Source of the DNA: JAKIYB01 sp964590255
GTDB lineage: Bacteria > Armatimonadota > Hebobacteria > CAIYQO01
Reading direction: 5' to 3'
Length of the DNA: 64,000 nucleotides
Assembly (NCBI GenBank): GCA_964590255.1
Contig: CAZPYA010000016.1
Location: 1 to 64,000, forward strand
Positions 41,625 through 50,501 of this stretch are shown here, piece by piece (the stretch's first letter is position 1; each line of letters starts with the position of its first letter). The notes below the pieces were generated by a model. It was not told the DNA's origin. It made no database searches and worked only from the letters and a program-made list of their open reading frames with translations. Made by a program: the position numbers and the translations under genes.

Positions 41625-41767
41625 GGTTATTTCCTCCTGATGGACTGTTACGTTACTATAGCAGTTCCAAGTAAGAATTGCTAGTAGATGATATTAGATT
41701 TAATTGCAAGCACGATACGCCAGGCCGGGGCAGTCGGCTCGGTCTGGGGATGAGTGCCGATTGGCGG

Positions 41768-42265
41768 TCAGTGGCTGATAGATGTCAGCTCATCCAGGCG
41801 ATGCCCCTCGAATTCACGCAGCAGGCGCACCATCTCGATGTTCTTTACGGCGATGGCGACGTCCATGGGCGTGCCCTGCACCAGTTCATCGATAGCGGTG
41901 CGGCTGGTCAGATAGCGGCGGCTGACGCGGAAGGCGGATTTCGTCATGGCGTCGGGGTTGGCGCCGTTGTTCAGCAACTGTTTGGCACCTTCCAGCCAGC
42001 CGCGCTGGGCGGCGTAATGCAGCGCGGTACGGCCGATCGGGTCGGTGGCATTGGGGTCGGATTTCTTCGCCAGCAGCAGCTCCAGCATTTCCAGTTGGCG
42101 ATTATCGGCGGCGTAGTGCAGCGGTGTCATGCCACGCAGGCGCGCTCGCACCAGGTGTGGATCGACCTCCAGTAGCTTGCGCATCCGGGGCATGTCGCCC
42201 ACGCGGGCCGCCAGGTGGACGCTGCCGTAGAAGAGCTGCTCAACGAACTCGACCGGTTGAAACAT
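41768..42265 (-). CDS. Ankyrin-repeat protein
   Basis: A 165-residue protein with three to four ankyrin repeats: VHLAARVGDMPRMRKLLEVDP, GMTPLHYAADNRQLEMLELLLAKK, GRTALHYAAQRGWLEGAKQLLNNG and a degenerate last repeat (TPMDVAIAVKNIEMVRLLREF). It has no signal peptide or other domain, so it is likely a cytoplasmic protein-binding scaffold. ATG 42265 is chosen for AAGGGG 5 bases upstream; the frame is open to 42364, and the extra residues look non-coding. It lies upstream of the polyphosphate operon on the same strand, but 143 bp away, so a link is uncertain. Confidence 0.85.
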   Translation of the reverse strand: MFQPVEFVEQLFYGSVHLAARVGDMPRMRKLLEVDPHLVRARLRGMTPLHYAADNRQLEMLELLLAKKSDPNATDPIGRTALHYAAQRGWLEGAKQLLNNGANPDAMTKSAFRVSRRYLTSRTAIDELVQGTPMDVAIAVKNIEMVRLLREFEGHRLDELTSISH

Positions 42266-42460
42266 GCCGACCCCTTCCCGCGGAGCACCAGGGGGCGGAC
42301 GCTCCAGACGACCACGGGACCATTCACGCGGCGTCAATAGTGGTATTCCATAAATAATGCCCATTGAAGCGAAATCAGGTCGCCGGATGGGGAGGGAATC
42401 GGCCCCGGACGGCTAAACAAACGAAAGCACACTCTATTCACAATCACGAGGTTGAATATC

Positions 42461-43207
42461 ATGGCAACGCTCCCCGTGGGGATTCAATTGTATACCGTCC
42501 GCACACTGCTGGACACGGATTTCACCGGCACTGTCGCCGCGCTGGCGGAGATGGGCTACCAGGGCGTGGAATTCGCCTGGAACTTCGGCGGCATGGAACC
42601 GGATGCGCTGGCGGCCTTTTTGAAATCAGTCGGCCTGCAGGCGATCGGCTACCACACATCTATTGAAGAGATGCAGAATCCCGACAGCATGACCTATCAA
42701 TACGCCCGCGCCGTCGGCGGTAAGTACCTGACCACCGGCCTGCCTGGCGATGTGGCCGGCGACTGGAACGCCGCCATCGCCCGCTGCGCCGCCGGCGCGA
42801 AGGCCGCGAAGGCGCAAGGCTACACGTTCACCTACCATAACCACGCGCAGGAACTGGCACTCCTTGACGGGCAGCACGCACTGGATATCCTCTATGCCGC
42901 CACCGATCCCGCCGAAGTGCAGGCGGAAATTGACACCTTCTGGGTGGCGAAGGGCGGCGCCGAGGTGGTGCCCTACATTCGCAAGCACGCCGGCCGCACC
43001 CCGGAAATCCACGCGAAAGACATGGACCCGGCCACCGGCAGCTTCACGGAAGTCGGCAACGGCAACCTTGACTGGTCCGCCATTGTCGCCGCGGCCGTTG
43101 ACGGCGGCGCCGAATGGCTCATCGTCGAACAAGACGTCTGCCCCGGCAACCCGCTGGACAGCGCCCGCGCCAGCATCACGAACCTGAAAAAGATGGGGTT
43201 GGCGTAA
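42461..43207 (+). CDS. Sugar phosphate isomerase/epimerase-type TIM barrel
   Basis: A 248-residue xylose-isomerase-like TIM barrel (AP endonuclease 2 superfamily). Core strands GIQLYTVRTLL, GYQGVEFAW, GYTFTYHNHAQEL, VQAEIDTFWVAKGG and PEIHAKDMDP end in His, Glu and Asp residues that would bind a divalent metal. Members isomerise or epimerise keto-sugars or act on inositol derivatives. The start is ATG 42461, with CGAGG 9 bases upstream; TTG 42452 is possible. It begins a run of four plus-strand genes ending with the ceramidase-like gene, though a hairpin separates it from the next one. Confidence 0.82.
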   Translation: MATLPVGIQLYTVRTLLDTDFTGTVAALAEMGYQGVEFAWNFGGMEPDALAAFLKSVGLQAIGYHTSIEEMQNPDSMTYQYARAVGGKYLTTGLPGDVAGDWNAAIARCAAGAKAAKAQGYTFTYHNHAQELALLDGQHALDILYAATDPAEVQAEIDTFWVAKGGAEVVPYIRKHAGRTPEIHAKDMDPATGSFTEVGNGNLDWSAIVAAAVDGGAEWLIVEQDVCPGNPLDSARASITNLKKMGLA

Positions 43208-43223
43208 CCCCTCATCCTCCCCA

Positions 43224-43253
43224 GCCCTCCTTCTCCCCGAGGAGAAGGAGGGC
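43224..43253. terminator. Strong hairpin downstream of the TIM-barrel gene
   Basis: A perfect 13-bp stem GCCCTCCTTCTCC (43224-43236) with 43241-43253 and a 4-base loop, 17 bp after the stop codon. A second weaker hairpin (CACCCC with GGGGTG) follows at about 43270-43300. No T tract; these may also be diverged members of the GGAGAGGGG palindrome family. Confidence 0.55.
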
Positions 43254-43323
43254 GTCAGTTCTGTACCCGCTTCACCCCCTCTCCTTGGGGAAAGGGGTGA
43301 GGAGGTGAGGGGGAGTCTGATTC

Positions 43324-44400
43324 ATGAAATACAAACCCGACTGGAACGACGCGCAGGCCCGCTTCACCGCCCTCTGGGAGGGCCGGTGCCTTGATCGCCC
43401 ATGCATGACGGTGATGGCGCCGAAGCCGAATGACGTGCCGTGGCCGTCGCATGCCACGCTCGAAGACCGGTGGCTCAACCCCGATTACATCACTGCTTGC
43501 ATCCGCAAGACCTTCGCCGACACGCATTACCTCGGCGAGGCCATCCCCTCCTATCTGCTGATGGCCGGCTGGGTGGTCGGCTTCGGGTCGCCGGTGGAGT
43601 TCCAGGAGAATACCATCTGGTTGGAGCCGAAGCCCATCGACTGGGACAATCCGCCGACGTTTGACCTTCATTGGGACGATCCCTGGCTGGCGAAGTATGA
43701 GCACCTCTACCGCGCGGTGGTCGAGATGGCGGGGTGGGACGATTTTCTCGTTGGTACGCCGGCGCTACTGCCGGGAAATGACCTGCTCATCGCTCTCCTC
43801 GGTCCGGAGAAATTCATGTTCGCGCTGATCGAGCGTCCCGAGTGGGTGCGCGACGCCATTGCCACCATGGCGCGCCACCGGGTGACGTTGTTCGACTATT
43901 TCCATGACATCGCTGCCCGGACGCACGCTTTTCCCTACGGCAACGCCCAGTGGATGCCCTTCTGGGCGCCGCGGCGCTACATCGCTACCCAGTCCGACGT
44001 GTCCTGCATGCTCTCGCCAGAGATGTTCGACCAGTGCATTTTGCCCGAGTTGGAGATTTATGGTGAAGCGTATGGCGCCATGTGGTATCACCTGGACGGG
44101 TATCGTGCCGCCCAGCACCTGCCCACGCTGCTCTCGCGCCCGTATATGAAAGTCATGCAGTTCATCCCCGAGCCGGACTTGCCGCCGAACGGCACGCACT
44201 GGCTCGATCTGTACCAACGCATTCAGGCCGCTGGTGTCTCCGTGCATATTTCCGTGGCTGTCGACCAGATTGAGCCGCTTATCAAGGCGCTCGATCCCGG
44301 CCTGCTCTGCCTGGATACCCGGGTGGATAGCGAAACCGAAGGCCGTGTGCTGCTCGCAGACGCCGTGCGCTGGACGCGCGAACGAAGGGAGCTCTCATGA
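43324..44400 (+). CDS. URO-D superfamily methyltransferase-like protein
   Basis: A 358-residue protein of the uroporphyrinogen decarboxylase-like TIM-barrel superfamily. The C-terminal half shows the superfamily pattern (LPELEIYGEAYGAMWYHLDG, then strands ending KVMQFIP, VSVHISV and LLCLDTR), but the His-x-Cys zinc motif of corrinoid methyltransferases is replaced by His-x-Asp (YHLDG). It is not a true HemE: the N-terminal substrate motifs are missing. A methyl-transfer or other role in catabolism is inferred. It overlaps the next URO-D-like gene by ATGA, suggesting the two products work together. Confidence 0.7.
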   Translation: MKYKPDWNDAQARFTALWEGRCLDRPCMTVMAPKPNDVPWPSHATLEDRWLNPDYITACIRKTFADTHYLGEAIPSYLLMAGWVVGFGSPVEFQENTIWLEPKPIDWDNPPTFDLHWDDPWLAKYEHLYRAVVEMAGWDDFLVGTPALLPGNDLLIALLGPEKFMFALIERPEWVRDAIATMARHRVTLFDYFHDIAARTHAFPYGNAQWMPFWAPRRYIATQSDVSCMLSPEMFDQCILPELEIYGEAYGAMWYHLDGYRAAQHLPTLLSRPYMKVMQFIPEPDLPPNGTHWLDLYQRIQAAGVSVHISVAVDQIEPLIKALDPGLLCLDTRVDSETEGRVLLADAVRWTRERRELS

Positions 44401-45548
44401 TTACCCCTCGCGAAAACCTGCTCCGCGTCCTCCGGCACGAGTCGCCGGCGTGGATTCCCCTCGTCGCGCATTGCGATCCGTATAACCAGCCGAATCGCGC
44501 CGGCATGGATCCGGCGTTGGCCGAGAAACTGGGCACGGTGCGCTGGGGCGACGAAGCCACCGTCACCTTTTCCCGCGCGCTGGGCGTGGAGATCATGGAT
44601 TTCTGCAGCCCGCCGCTCATTACCACGCAGCGCCGCGTGACCATCGGCAGCGAGCACCGCGACGGACGCACCATCACCACCTGGAAGACGCCGAAAGGCG
44701 ACCTGCGCGAAGTGACCCGCTTTTCGCCGGACACCGGCATGTGGTATACCGAAGAACACATGGTAAAGGACGTCGCTGACCTGCCGTTGCTCGCGGAAGT
44801 CTACGCCGACCAGGACTTCGCGCTGGATCCTGATGGTGTCGCCATGCTCCACGCGCGCCAGGCACTCATCGGCGACGACGGGCTGATGCAGTTTTCGCTG
44901 CCCGGCACGCCGCTGGGGCAACTGGTGCGCATCCACGCGGGCGTTGAGACGGTGGCCTATCTATGGGCCGATGGCCGCGCCGAATTAGAGGCGCTCTTCG
45001 CGGTAATAGAGACGGCGCACGCCGAGCAGTTCCGCCTCACCGCGTCCCTCGACTTCGCCGACTGCCTGCTCACCATGGACGACACGTCGACTACCACCAT
45101 TTCGCCGGCGATGTTCGACGATTGTTGCCTGGGCTACACCGACCGCCTCGCCGACATCGTGCATGCCGCCGGCAAAAGCTACTTCCATCATTCTTGCGGC
45201 CTCATATACGACCTGTTGCCGCTCTACCGGCAGACGAAGATGGATGCCGTGCATGGCTACACCGTGCAGCCGATGGGCAACGTTAGTGTCGCCGACAAGG
45301 CGCGCATTGGACCGGATGTCGTGCTCGACATCGGCATGATTCAGCTTTTTGGCAACATGGATGACCGCGTGGCGGTGGAGGATAGCGTCGAGACGATGTT
45401 CGCTGAAGCCGCGCCCGGAGACCAGGTCATTTTCGCCATCGCCGCCGACCCGGAAAAGACGATGGATGACACCCTGTTCCTGACGGATTTATGCAAACAA
45501 CGACAATTACGTTATGCTGCTGATCGAGGTAACCCGCCATGTGTCTGA
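44397..45548 (+). CDS. URO-D superfamily methyltransferase-like protein with HxC site
   Basis: A 383-residue paralogue-level relative of the preceding protein. It begins TPRENLLRVLRHESPAWIPL, the usual start of URO-D-like methyltransferases, and has HSCG in KSYFHHSCGLIYDLLPLY, matching the His-x-Cys zinc site of MtaA/CmuA-type methylcobalamin transferases. I infer a zinc-dependent methyl transfer, possibly from a methoxylated or methylated substrate to a corrinoid or thiol; no corrinoid protein gene is visible nearby. Start overlaps the upstream gene by 4 bp, and its end overlaps the ceramidase-like gene by 10 bp, so three genes form a tight operon. Confidence 0.75.
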   Translation: MITPRENLLRVLRHESPAWIPLVAHCDPYNQPNRAGMDPALAEKLGTVRWGDEATVTFSRALGVEIMDFCSPPLITTQRRVTIGSEHRDGRTITTWKTPKGDLREVTRFSPDTGMWYTEEHMVKDVADLPLLAEVYADQDFALDPDGVAMLHARQALIGDDGLMQFSLPGTPLGQLVRIHAGVETVAYLWADGRAELEALFAVIETAHAEQFRLTASLDFADCLLTMDDTSTTTISPAMFDDCCLGYTDRLADIVHAAGKSYFHHSCGLIYDLLPLYRQTKMDAVHGYTVQPMGNVSVADKARIGPDVVLDIGMIQLFGNMDDRVAVEDSVETMFAEAAPGDQVIFAIAADPEKTMDDTLFLTDLCKQRQLRYAADRGNPPCV

Positions 45549-46939
45549 AACCCGCATCCACCCTTCGTGCCGGCGCTGCCATGGTCGACATCACTCCCGC
45601 CATGGGCATGCAGATCGCCGGGGATATCGGCCGCCACCGCCCGGTGGAGGAGATTCGCGAGCCGCTGTACGCGCGAGCGCTGGTATTGGAGATGGATGGG
45701 CGGCGTTGCGCTATCGTCTCTGTTGATGTCGCCATCATCGACAAAGCGCATGCGTCGATGATCCGGCAGCAGGCCACCGAGCGTCTGGGTTTCGCGCCGG
45801 ATGCGCTGCTCATCCACGCGACGCAGACGCACGCCGCGCCAGCGGTGGGCAACTTCATGATCAGCGAGCGCGTCGCGCTGCCCAACACGCTCTGGTTCAT
45901 TCGCGGCGGCGACAACCGCTACCATCCCGTCGTGGTGGAAGGCGTGCTGGCGGCGCTGGAAGACGCTATTCGCCGCCTGCAGCCGGTGACGGCGCGGGTG
46001 GGGCGCGGCACGGACGGCCGCGTGGCCTTCAATCGCCGCTTCGTCATGCGCGACGGCACCGCGCGCACGCACCCGCCGCTGGCCAGTCCGGACATCGCCT
46101 ATTGCGAAGGCCCCATCGATCCCGAGGTGAGCATCCTCACGTTAGAAAACGAGGCGGGTGAGGCGATGGCCGCGTTGTTGCACCACACCTGCCACCCCGT
46201 GCACGGCTACCCCGAACGCTGGGTCTCCAGTGGCTGGCCCGGCGCCTGGGCGGACGGCGTGCGCGCGTTACTCGGCACCCAGTGCGTGCCGCTGGTGCTC
46301 AACGGCATGTGCGGCAACATCCATCACACCAATCATCTGGATCCCGAATTCACCGATGACTATCACGTGATGGGCCAGAAACTTGCCGGCACGGCGAAGC
46401 GCATTCTCGACGCCATGACCGACATGCCCGTGACGACGCTGGACTGGGTCTCTACAACCATCGATCTGCCGTACCGCGAGATGGATGCCGCGCAGATTGC
46501 CGCGGATGACGCCTACCTCGCCGAATACCCTGAGCCGGTGTGGCTTGACCGCGACGCGGAAGCCATCGAGTGGGAATGGATCTACGCCAACGCCCGCACA
46601 GACCTGCGCCTGCGCCGCGAGGAATCGCCGGCATACCCCTTCGAAATCCACGCCATCCGCCTGGGTGACGTCGCTATCATCGGCGTGGAAGGCGAGCCGT
46701 TCGTGGAAGCACAGCTCGACATCAAGCTCGCGTCCCGCGCGCGCTTCACCATGGCCGCGCACATGGCCAACGGCTGCGCCGGCTATCTTCCCACGAAACA
46801 TGCCCTCGCCCGCGGTGGCTACGAAACCCGTCCCGGCACCTGGTCCATGCTCTGTCCCGAGGCCCTGGAGATGATGACTGCCACGGCGAAAGAGACGCTG
46901 AACGCGTTATATGCCCCTGCCGATGCGCCTACCGGATAA
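45539..46939 (+). CDS. Neutral/alkaline ceramidase-like hydrolase
   Basis: A 466-residue protein with the fold pattern of the neutral ceramidase N-terminal domain: RAGAAMVDITPAMGMQIAGD, EPLYARALVLEMDGRRCAIVSVDV, DALLIHATQTHAAPAVG (zinc-ligand His region), and ALLHHTCHPV with SGWPGAW and VLNGMCGNI. No signal peptide is seen, unlike secreted ceramidases. Such proteins are frequent near sugar-catabolic genes in polysaccharide-degrading phyla, and the true substrate is unknown; de-N-acylation of an amide is one possibility. It overlaps the URO-D-like gene by 10 bp. Confidence 0.78.
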   Translation: MCLKPASTLRAGAAMVDITPAMGMQIAGDIGRHRPVEEIREPLYARALVLEMDGRRCAIVSVDVAIIDKAHASMIRQQATERLGFAPDALLIHATQTHAAPAVGNFMISERVALPNTLWFIRGGDNRYHPVVVEGVLAALEDAIRRLQPVTARVGRGTDGRVAFNRRFVMRDGTARTHPPLASPDIAYCEGPIDPEVSILTLENEAGEAMAALLHHTCHPVHGYPERWVSSGWPGAWADGVRALLGTQCVPLVLNGMCGNIHHTNHLDPEFTDDYHVMGQKLAGTAKRILDAMTDMPVTTLDWVSTTIDLPYREMDAAQIAADDAYLAEYPEPVWLDRDAEAIEWEWIYANARTDLRLRREESPAYPFEIHAIRLGDVAIIGVEGEPFVEAQLDIKLASRARFTMAAHMANGCAGYLPTKHALARGGYETRPGTWSMLCPEALEMMTATAKETLNALYAPADAPTG

Positions 46940-46970
46940 CCCGAGCGAGCGTCCGTCATGTTGCGGTGCA

Positions 46971-47660
46971 TCACGCCTGCCGCTCCCACGCCTCCAGGAA
47001 TAAAATCGCCCCGGCGAGGATGATCGCACCGGCCGCCCAGCCGGCGGCGACGTCGCTGGGGTAGTGTACCTGCAGGTAGATGCGCGCCAGGCCGGTGAGG
47101 AAGATCATGCCGGTCACGAAAACCACCACGATGATGCGCGTCGGGTGATGGCGTATCCAATACCGCAGGATGAGATACCCGAACAAGCCGTAGAAGACCA
47201 TCGAGCCGGTTGCGTGCCCGCTGGGGAAGCTGTTGCCGGCTTCGGCGACGAGGGCGTCCAATGGGCGTTGGCGATGGAAGATGAGCTTCAGCAGCTCTAC
47301 CATCATGCCGGTGACGGCGGGCACCAGCAGGAAGACCAGCGCCGCCACCGCCCGCCGTTGCGCCAGCAGCGCGATGAGGACGGGCAGCGTCAGCGCCAGT
47401 ATGCCGGGCAGCACCTGCAGGTCGCTGATGCCGTGGGCAAAAGCCGTGTTGAGCGGGTTACGGTGAGCGAAGACCTGGTGCTGCACCCACTGGTCGATGG
47501 GCGCCAGCTCCTGCTCATAATATTCGTCCACTACTTCGAGGAAGACGCGCATGCCGAATGCGGCGATCAGCAGGGCCGTTGCCGCCCAGGGGTGCGCCCG
47601 CGCCCAGTTCCACCAGGCACGGGGTGATCCATACTGCCGCAACCAGCTTCGCCACATCAT
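46971..47660 (-). CDS. PAP2-family membrane phosphatase
   Basis: A 229-residue integral membrane protein with about six helices and the three PAP2 signatures: KLIFHRQRP, PSGHATGS and ARIYLQVHYPSDVAAGW (catalytic His in each of the last two). It dephosphorylates a lipid phosphate such as undecaprenyl pyrophosphate or phosphatidic acid on the outer face of the inner membrane. Undecaprenyl recycling would suit the surface-sugar genes in the window, but the substrate is not settled by sequence. GGGAG lies 6 bases before the ATG. It stands alone, convergent with the ceramidase-like gene. Confidence 0.88.
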   Translation of the reverse strand: MMWRSWLRQYGSPRAWWNWARAHPWAATALLIAAFGMRVFLEVVDEYYEQELAPIDQWVQHQVFAHRNPLNTAFAHGISDLQVLPGILALTLPVLIALLAQRRAVAALVFLLVPAVTGMMVELLKLIFHRQRPLDALVAEAGNSFPSGHATGSMVFYGLFGYLILRYWIRHHPTRIIVVVFVTGMIFLTGLARIYLQVHYPSDVAAGWAAGAIILAGAILFLEAWERQA

Positions 47661-47712
47661 GTCGCGCTCCCAGGGTCAGGTTGCCATGAGCTTCGATTAT
47701 CGAGGCGCACGC

Positions 47713-48525
47713 TTATTGTCCGGCTTTCGTCTTCAGTTCATCGAAGAAGCGTCCCATGCGCCCACCGCGCCCGTCGCCGGTGTCCCGCAGCGGGTTGAAG
47801 TTGTTATCCATCGTCATGCGCGGGCCGCCCGTGCGCCCGCCGCCCATGCCGCCACCGCCGCCCGGAGGCGGTCCGCCGGGTCCGCCGCCCTGCATGCCGC
47901 CGCGGTTGCCACCCTGGCCGCCGCCGGGGCCGCCGAAGCTGCGCTCGGGCAAGGCCGCGATCTCGTTGCGCTGGTCTTCCGTCAGCACCTTCTGCACGTC
48001 GCGGATGGCCGCCTTGGCGTCATCCTGCGTCATGTGTTCCTGCGCGCGCAGCGGGGTCAGCGCGTCGAGCAGGCTCTTCGCCTGTGCGGCGGTGAGTTTG
48101 TTTTTGCCGTCGCGCTCCAGGCGGCCGATGTTGCGGAGGAGCGTCGTCAACTGAAACGTATACTTGTGCGTCTCGCGAAACTTCTCGAATGCTTCGCGGT
48201 CGAAGGTGCGGCCGCCGGACACCTGCGCATTGGGCTTCTGGCCGGGCTTCACCGTGGTGGTGCCGCCGGGGGCTTGCCGTGTCGGTTGTGCCGGCGTGGC
48301 CGCGCCCGCCTTCGGCTGATTCGGTTGCCCGGTTGTCGACGGCGGCTGCGTGGCCGGCGTGGTCGTTTGCCCCGGCGGCGCCGGCCGCGGGGCATCGGTC
48401 GGCGCGCCGGCGTCCGCGCGCACCACCGGTGCCGGCGGCGCCGCCTTCCGCGTGAGATGGTAGGCGGTGAAGGCGCCGCCCAACAGCACCACGGCGACCA
48501 GTCCGAAAAGCAGGTTGCGTTTCAT
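47713..48525 (-). CDS. Secreted or anchored Pro/Gly-rich protein in the efflux operon
   Basis: A 270-residue protein with an N-terminal membrane segment (LLFGLVAVVLLGGAFTAYHL), a long Pro/Thr/Gln/Ala linker (about 28-100), a helical core (about 105-190, KNKLTAAQAKSLLDALTPL and KVLTEDQRNEIAALPE) and a Gly-rich tail with GGPGGGQGG-type repeats. The core recalls Spy/CpxP LTxxQ periplasmic chaperone motifs (KLTAAQ, LTEDQ). AGGAGG lies 7 bases before ATG 48525. It is 11 bp downstream of the ABC permease gene and is the last gene of the MarR-TolC-HlyD-ABC operon, so a role at the periplasmic part of the exporter is plausible. Function unknown. Confidence 0.7.
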   Translation of the reverse strand: MKRNLLFGLVAVVLLGGAFTAYHLTRKAAPPAPVVRADAGAPTDAPRPAPPGQTTTPATQPPSTTGQPNQPKAGAATPAQPTRQAPGGTTTVKPGQKPNAQVSGGRTFDREAFEKFRETHKYTFQLTTLLRNIGRLERDGKNKLTAAQAKSLLDALTPLRAQEHMTQDDAKAAIRDVQKVLTEDQRNEIAALPERSFGGPGGGQGGNRGGMQGGGPGGPPPGGGGGMGGGRTGGPRMTMDNNFNPLRDTGDGRGGRMGRFFDELKTKAGQ

Positions 48526-48536
48526 GGAGAGTCCTC

Positions 48537-49763
48537 CTATTCGTATCGCAGCGCGTCGATGGGATCGAGCTGCGCTGCTTTTTGCGCCGGGTAAAACCCG
48601 AAGACGATGCCCACCGCGGCCGAGAAGCCGAAAGCGAGCAGCACTGAATCGGTGGTGACCACCGGCTCGATTTGCAACAGTCGTGCCACGGAGGAGAGGG
48701 CAAAGCCCAGGGCGATGCCCAGAATACCGCCGCACAGCGACAATACCAGCGCCTCCACCAGGAACTGCGCCTGGATGTCCCGCTTGCGCGCGCCCAGCGC
48801 CTTGCGGATGCCGATCTCCCGCGTGCGCTCCGTTACCGACACCAGCATGATATTCATGATCCCGATGCCGCCGACCAGCAGCGACACGCCGGCGATGCCG
48901 CCCAGCAGCGCTGTCATCGTCGCCGACATCGAGTTCGCCATCTGCATCATATCCGATTGGGTGAAGATGCCGAAGTCGTCTTCTTCCCCCACGCCCAGCC
49001 GGTGGCGTTTGTGCAGCACGGTGGTAATCTCTGTTTTTACCGTATCGATGAGCTCCATCGATTTCGCCTGCACGTTGATGGAGCGAATCTTGTCCAATCC
49101 GAAGACGCGGCGCATGGCGGTGGAGATGGGGATGTAAACGGCGTCATCCGGGTCACCGAATCCACCCTGCGAACCTTTGGACACCATCACGCCGATGATG
49201 CGGAAGCGGATGCCCTTGACGCGGATATCCTTGCCTACCGGCGTTTGCTTTTCGCCGAACAGCGCCTTGGCCGTGGTGGGTCCGAGCACCGCCACCTTCG
49301 CCGCCGAGCGCACGTCGCTGTCCGTGTAGAAACGGCCCTTGTCGATTTTATAGTTGCGCACGGAGAGGAAGCTGGGCGTGGAGCCGCTCACCTGGGAATT
49401 GGTATTTTCGTTCTTATACTTGACCTGCGCGTTGCTGGCCACTTCCGGCGCGACCTTTTCCACCGACGAACATTGCTTCAGCACGGCGTCGGCGTCTTCC
49501 AGCGTCAGCGTTTGCACGCTGCCCATGCCGCCACGCGCCGGGCCGCCACCCCCGCGCTGCTGGGCGCCGGGGAAGACGAAGAGGACATTGGTGCCCATGC
49601 CCTGGATGCTGGTCATCATCTGCGCGCGGGCACCGCTAGCGATGGCCAGCATGGCGATCACCGCCGAGACGCCGATGATGATGCCCAGCATGGTGAGCGC
49701 CGAGCGCAGCTTGTTCGCTGCCAAGCCTTCCAGTGCAACTTGAATGCTGTCCCACAGGTTCAT
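48537..49763 (-). CDS. MacB-type ABC transporter permease
   Basis: A 408-residue permease with the MacB layout: N-terminal helix (about 18-42, LRSALTMLGIIIGVSAVIAML), a periplasmic MacB_PCD domain (about 45-270) and three C-terminal helices with the conserved ISLL-type VGGIGIMNIMLVSVTERTREIG and GARKRDI coupling segment. It couples ATP hydrolysis on the inner face to periplasmic conformational change and works with the adaptor and TolC-like channel encoded upstream. Unlike MacB the ATPase is a separate gene, whose stop overlaps its ATG by ATGA. A Gly/Arg-rich insertion (about 65-80) is present in the PCD. Confidence 0.92.
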   Translation of the reverse strand: MNLWDSIQVALEGLAANKLRSALTMLGIIIGVSAVIAMLAIASGARAQMMTSIQGMGTNVLFVFPGAQQRGGGGPARGGMGSVQTLTLEDADAVLKQCSSVEKVAPEVASNAQVKYKNENTNSQVSGSTPSFLSVRNYKIDKGRFYTDSDVRSAAKVAVLGPTTAKALFGEKQTPVGKDIRVKGIRFRIIGVMVSKGSQGGFGDPDDAVYIPISTAMRRVFGLDKIRSINVQAKSMELIDTVKTEITTVLHKRHRLGVGEEDDFGIFTQSDMMQMANSMSATMTALLGGIAGVSLLVGGIGIMNIMLVSVTERTREIGIRKALGARKRDIQAQFLVEALVLSLCGGILGIALGFALSSVARLLQIEPVVTTDSVLLAFGFSAAVGIVFGFYPAQKAAQLDPIDALRYE

Positions 49764-50491
49764 GCGTCCTCCTCCTCCGCCGGCAGCTTCGCCAGCTCGT
49801 TACGGGCGTTGAGCGGGGTGTCGACGCGCTCGTCGTGAATAATATGCCCATCCTTGAAACGGATGATCCGCTGGGCATGCAGCGCGATGCTCTCTTCATG
49901 GGTGACGATGATGATCGTCTTTCCCTCCGCGTGCAGTTCCTGGAAGATCAGCATGATCTCCTCGCTGGTGCGGGTGTCCAGGTTGCCGGTGGGCTCGTCG
50001 CCGAGGATGATCACCGGGTCGTTCACCAGCGCGCGCGCGATGGCCACGCGCTGCTGCTGCCCGCCGGACATCTCATTCGGCCGGTGATGGATGCGGTCGC
50101 CCAGGCCCACGCGCTCCAGCGCGGCGACGGCCCGTTCCTCCAGGTCGCGCGCCGTCGGATTATACAGCATCGGCAGCATCACCTGCTTCAGCGCCGGTCG
50201 TCGCGGAATGAGGTTAAACGTCTGGAAGACGAAGCCGATTTTGCGGTTGCGCACCGCCGCCAGTTCGTCGTCGCTCATCCCGGAGACTTGCATGCCGTCC
50301 AGGCGGTAATCGCCGCCGGTCGGCTGATCCAGGCAGCCGATGATATTCATGAACGTCGACTTGCCGGAACCGGACGGTCCCATGATGGCGACGAATTCGC
50401 CGGCGGCGATCTCCAGCGTGGCGCTTTTCAACGCGCGCACCGCGATATCGCCCATATGGTAGGTTTTTTGCAGGTTGGAAACAGCAATCAT
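49760..50491 (-). CDS. ABC transporter ATPase, MacB/LolD-type
   Basis: A 243-residue ATPase with Walker A GPSGSGKST, signature MSGGQQQR, Walker B VIILGDEPTGNLD and the H-loop VTHEES, all typical of the LolD/MacB branch. It energises the permease encoded immediately downstream (4-bp overlap). ATG 50491, preceded by GGGGAG, gives the usual MIAVSNLQKTY start; the upstream extension in the same frame is not credible. There are 10 bp between it and the adaptor gene. Confidence 0.93.
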   Translation of the reverse strand: MIAVSNLQKTYHMGDIAVRALKSATLEIAAGEFVAIMGPSGSGKSTFMNIIGCLDQPTGGDYRLDGMQVSGMSDDELAAVRNRKIGFVFQTFNLIPRRPALKQVMLPMLYNPTARDLEERAVAALERVGLGDRIHHRPNEMSGGQQQRVAIARALVNDPVIILGDEPTGNLDTRTSEEIMLIFQELHAEGKTIIIVTHEESIALHAQRIIRFKDGHIIHDERVDTPLNARNELAKLPAEEEDA

Positions 50492-50501
50492 TATGCTCCC
50501 C

